NCBI GenBank assembly: GCA_004555425.1
Contig: SFID01000039.1
Location: 1 to 17,866, forward strand
From: Bacteroidales bacterium
GTDB taxonomy: Bacteria > Bacteroidota > Bacteroidia > Bacteroidales > Bacteroidaceae
Direction: 5' to 3'
DNA: 17,866 bases
Shown here: piece after piece, positions 14,494-17,866 of the stretch
How positions within the stretch are numbered: position 1 is the stretch's first letter
How the letters are laid out: every line of letters begins with the position of its first letter
Made by a program: the position numbers and the translations under genes
Notes under the pieces: generated by a model
The model's database searches: none
What the model was told of the DNA's origin: nothing
What the model saw: only the letters and a program-made list of their open reading frames with translations

Positions 14494-14985
14494 GTGTCCT
14501 CTCATCAATTCAATTTCTGCGAAGACATTTCAGCCATTCCCGATGCCACCAATATGCGCGTGGGCATCGTTGTGAGCGAATGGAACAATCAAATCACCGA
14601 CCGCCTGCTCGAAAGTGCCGTCAATACGCTCATCGCTAACGGCGTGAGCCCCACGAGCATCACTGTGCGCCGCGTGCCCGGCAGTTTTGAACTCGTCTAT
14701 GGCGCCTCCCTCATGGCCAAGAGCGGCTACGTGGATGCCATCATCGCCATCGGTTGCGTGGTTCGCGGCGACACGCCCCACTTCGACTACATCTGCCAAG
14801 GCACCACACAAGGACTCACCACCCTCAACGCCCAAGGACAAATCCCCATCATCAACGGCCTGCTCACCGTCAACACTATGGAGCAGGCAGAGGCCCGCAC
14901 AGGCGGCAGCGTAGGCGATAAAGGAAAGGAATTTGCCCTCACTGCGATAAAAATGATAGATTACGCTTGGCAGTTTCAGAAATAA
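14494..14985 (+). CDS. ribH: 6,7-dimethyl-8-ribityllumazine synthase
   Basis: The 163-residue cytosolic enzyme condenses the pyrimidine and butanone-phosphate precursors of riboflavin. The family motifs are present: GIVVSEWN (24-31, substrate site), VRRVPGSFELVYGA (58-71), AIGCVVRGDTPHFDYIC (85-101), and PIINGLLTVNTMEQAEAR (about 118-135). The start is GTG at 14494: an in-frame stop lies at 14479-14481, and the next ATG (14554, MRVGIVV) would remove the normal N-terminal arm. No obvious promoter or FMN riboswitch lies in the 110 bp between the preceding terminator and the start. It is not near other rib genes here. Confidence 0.95.
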   Translation: MSSHQFNFCEDISAIPDATNMRVGIVVSEWNNQITDRLLESAVNTLIANGVSPTSITVRRVPGSFELVYGASLMAKSGYVDAIIAIGCVVRGDTPHFDYICQGTTQGLTTLNAQGQIPIINGLLTVNTMEQAEARTGGSVGDKGKEFALTAIKMIDYAWQFQK

Positions 14986-15039
14986 ACCATATCTTTGCAA
15001 CGCAATTCAGCTCCAAAGGGCGTGATTGCGATTGCAAAC

Positions 15040-15122
15040 GGGCAAATACCAGAGTGGCCAAATGGGGCAGACTGTAAATCTGCTGGCTTACGCCTTCGGT
15101 GGTTCGAATCCATCTTTGCCCA
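15040..15122 (+). tRNA. tRNA-Tyr (GTA)
   Basis: The acceptor stem GGGCAAA (15040-15046) pairs with TTTGCCC (15115-15121). The anticodon stem GCAGA (15067-15071) pairs with TCTGC (15079-15083) around the loop CTGTAAA, with anticodon GTA at 15074-15076. A long variable arm (about 15084-15100) and a GGTTCGAATCC T-arm are present. The 83-nt type II form fits bacterial tRNA-Tyr. The discriminator is A15122; CCA is not encoded (CCC follows). Confidence 0.96.
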
Positions 15123-15133
15123 CCCAAAGATTC

Positions 15134-15177
15134 AAAAAAAGAGTTTCAGACTTTGCGGTCCGAAACTCTTTTTTTTT
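15134..15177. terminator. Terminator after tRNA-Tyr
   Basis: GAGTTTC (15141-15147) pairs with GAAACTC (15162-15168), with GAC/GTC extending the stem inside. Seven A's precede it and nine T's follow. It stops the tRNA transcript and could also stop leftward transcripts. Confidence 0.9.
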
Positions 15178-15181
15178 GATA

Positions 15182-15292
15182 ACTACTCAGGTTGGTTTTT
15201 TGCCCGAAAAAAACCAGTTTGGTTGGGAGCTAATTGTGGGTGGAATGATGCCGTCTGTGCGCCCCTAGCCAGCAATAAACCACTTGAGTAGT
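15182..15292. repeat. About 111-bp element with imperfect 21-22 bp inverted ends
   Basis: The left end (15182-15203) and the reverse complement of the right end (15272-15292) share ACTACTCA perfectly, then GGTTGGTTTTTTGC against AGTGGTTTATTGC, allowing one gap and two mismatches. No coding potential is evident. No clear target-site duplication is seen. It may be a MITE-like remnant or a long hairpin RNA. The rest of the stretch from 15293 to 15480 is AT-rich and has a small hairpin, GCATATA/TATATGC (15422-15428 with 15437-15443), but no gene. Confidence 0.45.
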
Positions 15293-15481
15293 GACGTAAA
15301 ATTGCAAAAAATGCAGGGTTGAAAATAAATATCTTTTAACTTTTCGGAATTCTATATCGCCAATTCGCGCACCAACTTGGCCCGAAAAAATTCCGCAAAA
15401 GCCATTAGAAAATCCGCTTCGGCATATAAATTTTTCTATATGCTTTGTAAAACAATGGTTTTTTTGGGGCATTTTCGCATG

Positions 15482-15524
15482 AAAAAAGAGGAGAAAACCC
15501 TTTGTCTATGGGCTCTCTCCTCTT
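15482..15524 (-). terminator. Minus-strand hairpin terminator
   Basis: AAGAGGAGA (15486-15494) pairs perfectly with TCTCCTCTT (15516-15524), and CCC/GGG pairs inside. On the minus strand a T6 run (15487-15482) follows. It is about 150 bp past the yggS stop, so it may end the yggS transcript, the short transcript from the promoter at 15533-15564, or both. Confidence 0.8.
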
Positions 15525-15527
15525 CGC
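15482..15527 (-). ncRNA. Candidate tiny RNA of about 45 nt (promoter running straight into a terminator)
   Basis: A consensus promoter on the minus strand predicts a start near 15527, 3 nt before the terminator stem begins at 15524. The product would be little more than the hairpin and its U-tail. No gene lies on the minus strand for at least 12 kb of leftward reading until recF, so it is not an attenuator of a nearby gene. Alternatives are an inactive promoter or read-through into a longer antisense RNA. Confidence 0.3.
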
Positions 15528-15532
15528 TAGTA

Positions 15533-15564
15533 CAAAGATAATACATTTCGCGCCGAAAAGCAAA
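15533..15564 (-). promoter_or_regulatory. Consensus Bacteroidota promoter, minus strand
   Basis: The minus strand reads TTTG (15564-15561), 20 nt, then TATCTTTG (15540-15533), a full match to TTTG/TAnnTTTG spacing. It lies between yggS and the hairpin at 15482-15524 and points away from any nearby gene. Confidence 0.6.
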
Positions 15565-15673
15565 TCCATTTAACATATCGCAACAGTTTGTGAAATGTTA
15601 AAAGACGAGTTTTGCACACCCGAGGGTTGCGGATGTATTATATTACGAGGCGATGATTTTTTCTGGTATTTTG

Positions 15674-16348
15674 CTAGTATTCGCGCTCGCCAAAAATATC
15701 GGTGCCTATGCGCACGTGGGTGCTGCCCTCTTGGATGGCCAAGAGGTGGTCGTCGCTCATGCCCCAGGAGCGGATGGCGAACTGGGGGTCGTCGGCGAAG
15801 TAGCGGTGGCGCGCTGTCTGGAAGCAGGTGTAGGCGGTGTGGAACTCGCGCCGTATTTGCTCGCTGTCGTTGGTGAAGGTGGCCATCGTCATCATGCCGC
15901 ACAGTTGCACGTGGGTGAGGTTGCGCCACTCGCCCGCTTCAAGCAGGGAGAGGCATTCCTCGGGAGTAAGTCCCGCCTTGGTGGTTTCGGCTGCCACGTG
16001 GAGTTCGAGCAGGCAGGGGATGACGCGGCCGCAACGGGCTCCCTGTCTGTCAATCTCGCGCAAGAGTTCGATGCTGTCCACAGAGTGGATGAGCGAAACA
16101 AATGGGGCGATGTATTTCACCTTGTTGCGCTGTAAGTGGCCTATGAAGTGCCACTCAATGTCGGTGAGGTCGGCCAGTTCTTCGCGCTTCTGCATGAGTT
16201 CCTGCACACGGCTCTCGCCAAACACGCGCTGCCCGGTGGCGTATGCTTCGCGGATGGCAGCAGATGGATGGTATTTGGAAACGGCCACCAACGTGATGCC
16301 TTCGGGTAGGGCTTCTTGGATGCGCTTTAGGTTTTGCTGTATTCTCAT
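15674..16348 (-). CDS. yggS: YggS/PROSC-family pyridoxal-phosphate homeostasis protein
   Basis: The 224-residue cytosolic PLP-binding protein belongs to the alanine-racemase-fold family that buffers PLP and affects amino-acid metabolism; it has no established catalytic reaction. The PLP lysine is K25 in TLVAVSKYHP. GQRVFGESRVQEL, EWHFIGHLQRNKVKYI and the C-terminal GSTHVRIGTDIFGERE are all in place. The start at 16348 (MRIQQNLKRI) fits the family; a frame open to 16366 would add MLKKKI, which falls in the adjoining repeat. The 116-bp tandem repeat begins directly at the base before this start codon, so the original promoter region may have been replaced. The spacing to the right-hand DUF4494 gene is about 800 bp. 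Confidence 0.94.
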   Translation of the reverse strand: MRIQQNLKRIQEALPEGITLVAVSKYHPSAAIREAYATGQRVFGESRVQELMQKREELADLTDIEWHFIGHLQRNKVKYIAPFVSLIHSVDSIELLREIDRQGARCGRVIPCLLELHVAAETTKAGLTPEECLSLLEAGEWRNLTHVQLCGMMTMATFTNDSEQIRREFHTAYTCFQTARHRYFADDPQFAIRSWGMSDDHLLAIQEGSTHVRIGTDIFGEREY

Positions 16349-16580
16349 GATTTTCTTTTTTAACACGAATCTTTCGAATGAATCGAATGCAAGCAGAGTG
16401 TGCTTATTTTATCCAACACGAATTATTCGAATGCCTTGCACTTTCATGATTGCTGAATCTGCACGATTCTCTTTTTTAACACGAAGTTTTCGAATGAATC
16501 GAATACAAGCAGAGTGTGCTTATTTTATCCAACACGAATTATTCGAATGCCTTGCACTTTCGTGATTGCTGAATCCGCAC
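16349..16580. repeat. Two tandem copies of a 116-bp unit
   Basis: Copy 1 is 16349-16464 and copy 2 is 16465-16580; by eye they differ at about 6 of 116 positions. Each begins GATT(T/C)TCTTTTTTAACACGAA, continues with TTCGAATGAATCGAAT, a middle block GCAGAGTGTGCTTATTTTAT, a second AACACGAATTATTCGAAT, and ends TGCTGAATC(C/T)GCAC. Copy 1 abuts the yggS start codon. A diverged third copy lies at 17694-17775. Confidence 0.95.
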
Positions 16581-16597
16581 GACATTATTAGTACTGA

Positions 16598-16924
16598 CTA
16601 CAAGATAATACGCTCGTATTCCAGTTTATACGCACAGCCGAAATTAATCAGTATGCCTAATTTATAACCCGTAGCACGCAAATAATTATAAAGTTGGCTC
16701 TTGTGTACATCTTGGAGTTTAGAGACAGCTTTAATCTCTAGTATAATCTTGTCATAGCACACAATGTCTGACTTATATTTCTGCTTGAGAATGATGCCAT
16801 CATATTCAATACACAATTCTTTTTGCGCTTCAAAAGGGATTCTCCTCTTGGACAATTCTATTTCTAATGCTTCTTGATAAACAGCCTCAAGAAAGCCAGC
16901 GCCTAGCATATTGTGAACTTGCAT
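16598..16924 (-). CDS. GxxExxY-family protein, N-terminus probably interrupted
   Basis: The 108-residue frame from ATG 16924 has the family motif GFLEAVY (G10, E13, Y16) in GAGFLEAVYQEAL and a nuclease-like pattern D53 (SDIVCYDK), E63 and K65 (LEIKAV), which suggests a PD-(D/E)XK-type fold. The function of the family is unknown; members are often multicopy. Upstream of ATG 16924 the same frame still reads ESYEIVGAA, as expected for the family, preceded by a TAA at 16952-16954 and then MLLYK from an ATG at 16969. A single nonsense change therefore splits the usual N-terminus. Either the protein starts at 16924 and is about 15 residues short, or the gene is decaying. Repeat units lie on both sides. 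Base composition is more AT-rich than the neighbouring housekeeping genes. Confidence 0.75.
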   Translation of the reverse strand: MQVHNMLGAGFLEAVYQEALEIELSKRRIPFEAQKELCIEYDGIILKQKYKSDIVCYDKIILEIKAVSKLQDVHKSQLYNYLRATGYKLGILINFGCAYKLEYERIIL

Positions 16925-17017
16925 CGCAGCACCAACTATTTCATAACTCTCTTATTTATATAATAACATGTTTGCCGTGTGAGAGGGAATGCCAATTCAG
17001 GTTGTCTCCTTTATTGC

Positions 17018-17127
17018 ATTAGGACAATTCGCAAGATTCGTGTTTGAAAAATACGAATCGAATTAGTTTCTGACATCTAGCCACCCTCATTGGATTAGGA
17101 AAATTCGAAATATTCGTGTTAAAAAAA
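17018..17127 (-). repeat. Two opposite-orientation relatives of the ACACGAAT repeat
   Basis: ATTAGGACAATTCGCAAGAT (from 17018) and ATTAGGAAAATTCGAAATAT (from 17094) begin two similar blocks spaced 76 bp apart, each running on into TTCGTGTT and an A-run. Reversed, they read T-run, AACACGAAT, TTCGAAT-like, the start of the 116-bp unit. A further ATACGAATCGAATTA lies at about 17051-17065. They sit between the GxxExxY and DUF4494 genes. Confidence 0.8.
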
Positions 17128-17153
17128 CAAGATCATTAGTCTATGTGCCTAAT

Positions 17154-17603
17154 TTAGGCGTCCTGTTTCGGTGTGTAATGGTAAACATCCAGCAGGGGAG
17201 ATTCGGCCACGGAGGAGATGACGTAGTCCATCATGGAGGACTTCATACCTTCGTCCAGGCGCTTGACGGCATCGCGGAGGTCGGCTGCCTGCACGAGGAC
17301 ATTTTGCGAGGTCTTCTTCTCTGCACCCGTCTTCTCGTCGAGGGTGATGAAGGTGAGTTTCACCTTGAACCAGCGGTCGGCACTCTCATCGTCCGTTTCG
17401 AAGAGTTCGGCGTAGCGGGCGCGCTTGATGTCGCTCACCTGAAACTCGCCGCTCATATAGTGCTTGCGCTCTTCGATGATGCGCTCCTCGGCTTCGGTGA
17501 AACTGAGCGCGTCCACCAGGTAGGGCTCGTTGACTTTCTTGACTTTGCCATCGTCCATCGTACGTTCGTACTTGACTTTGCATTCAAACCATTCGTTCAT
17601 CAT
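17154..17603 (-). CDS. DUF4494 domain-containing protein
   Basis: The 149-residue soluble protein matches DUF4494, a Bacteroidota family of unknown function: NEWFECKVKYERTMDDGKVKKVNEPYLVDALSFTEAEERI at the start, ADRWFKVKLTFITLDEKTG in the middle, and LRDAVKRLDEGMKSSMMDYVI near the end. No signal peptide, membrane segment or catalytic motif is visible. Starts at 17603 and 17600 (MMNEWF) are both possible. The leader holds C-rich heptamer repeats just before the ATG. I recall this gene beside yggS in other Bacteroidales, which would make the repeat/GxxExxY segment between them an insertion here; not checked. Confidence 0.85.
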   Translation of the reverse strand: MMNEWFECKVKYERTMDDGKVKKVNEPYLVDALSFTEAEERIIEERKHYMSGEFQVSDIKRARYAELFETDDESADRWFKVKLTFITLDEKTGAEKKTSQNVLVQAADLRDAVKRLDEGMKSSMMDYVISSVAESPLLDVYHYTPKQDA

Positions 17604-17607
17604 GATA

Positions 17608-17633
17608 GTTAGGAGTTAGGGGTTAGGGGTTAG
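17608..17633 (+). repeat. Heptamer tandem repeat GTTAGG(A/G)
   Basis: Units GTTAGGA, GTTAGGG, GTTAGGG and a partial GTTAG run consecutively. On the DUF4494 transcript this is a C-rich leader ending 4 nt before the start codon. Upstream on that strand is a TTGGGG-TTCG-CCCCAA hairpin (17655-17640). Both could affect translation; that is inference. Confidence 0.8.
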
Positions 17634-17693
17634 TATCGGTTGGGGCGAACCCCAATGGAAATCTAAATAATAGGGCGCGCATGAATCGCAGAG

Positions 17694-17845
17694 TTTTTTT
17701 AAACACGAATATTTCGAATTTTACGAATGCTGAAGAGTGTGTTTTCTTTTTTCCACCACGAATGATTCTAATTTTGGCAGGGTGGGCTGCTCTCACCTGC
17801 ATTCGTGTAATTCGAATAGATTCGTGTGAAGCACGAATCGAATTA
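17694..17845. repeat. Diverged third repeat copy and trailing CGAAT repeats
   Basis: From 17694 the order T-run, AAACACGAAT, TTTCGAAT, ACGAATGC, GAAGAGTGTG, T-rich block, CCACGAATGATTCTAAT follows the 116-bp unit with substitutions up to about 17775. After 17800 come ATTCGTGTAATTCGAAT and a perfect hairpin GATTCGTG (17819-17826) with CACGAATC (17832-17839), then GAATTATTCC. The array probably continues past the window edge. Confidence 0.8.
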
Positions 17846-17866
17846 TTCCTTCAGTTAGCCTCTCAG

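Noticed and set aside
15230..15472. 80-residue minus-strand frame downstream of the promoter at 15533-15564
   Set aside because: Begins after an intrinsic terminator, overlaps the inverted-end element, and shows no domain or protein-like composition.
16349..16580. CRISPR array
   Set aside because: Only two 116-bp copies, directly adjacent with no spacers and no cas genes.

Overview
The window looks like a chromosomal segment from a member of the order Bacteroidales, most likely Prevotellaceae or a close relative. Supporting signs are Bacteroidota-type promoter elements (TTTG, 19-20 nt, then TAnnTTTG), a RecF-DUF721 pair, a DUF4494 gene and a GxxExxY gene, a secreted multidomain protein ending in a YDLSGRR/GGKK-type tail, and moderate GC. 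The genus is inferred, not shown. Most of the window is housekeeping chromosome; the unusual parts are the intergenic regions at about 15.2-15.6 kb and from 16.35 kb to the right edge.

Layout: 1-884 (+) is the 3' part of a decayed AAA-ATPase/PD-(D/E)XK family gene with an internal deletion. 1115-1909 (+) is a PepSY-type membrane protein with a Cys-rich loop. It converges on gdhA through a bidirectional terminator. From 13136 down to 2018 nine genes run on the minus strand: recF, a DUF721/DciA-like gene, a GH29 alpha-L-fucosidase, (terminator), nadE, a secreted DUF3472/discoidin protein, yicC, gmk, nadD, (terminator), gdhA. Tight spacing suggests recF-DUF721-fucosidase, nadE-DUF3472-yicC and gmk-nadD are cotranscribed groups. 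Rightward of 13.3 kb on the plus strand are a membrane-anchored TPR protein, ribH and tRNA-Tyr, each followed by a hairpin terminator.

The right end is accessory-like. At 15182-15292 lies a roughly 111-bp element with imperfect 21-22 bp inverted ends. It is followed by a minus-strand promoter that fires almost directly into an intrinsic terminator, a candidate tiny RNA. yggS (minus) has two tandem 116-bp repeats abutting its start codon. Beyond them come a GxxExxY gene whose canonical N-terminus is broken by an in-frame stop, inverted-orientation relatives of the repeat, a DUF4494 gene, and a third, diverged repeat copy. These units share an AACACGAAT...TTCGAAT core seen about ten times in 1.5 kb and nowhere else in the window. 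This repeat island with an embedded nuclease-like gene is the best candidate for an undescribed element.

Functionally the window joins nitrogen assimilation (gdhA), NAD synthesis (nadD, nadE), nucleotide and RNA metabolism (gmk, yicC), replication and repair (recF, DUF721), flavin synthesis (ribH), PLP homeostasis (yggS) and glycan use (fucosidase, perhaps the discoidin protein).
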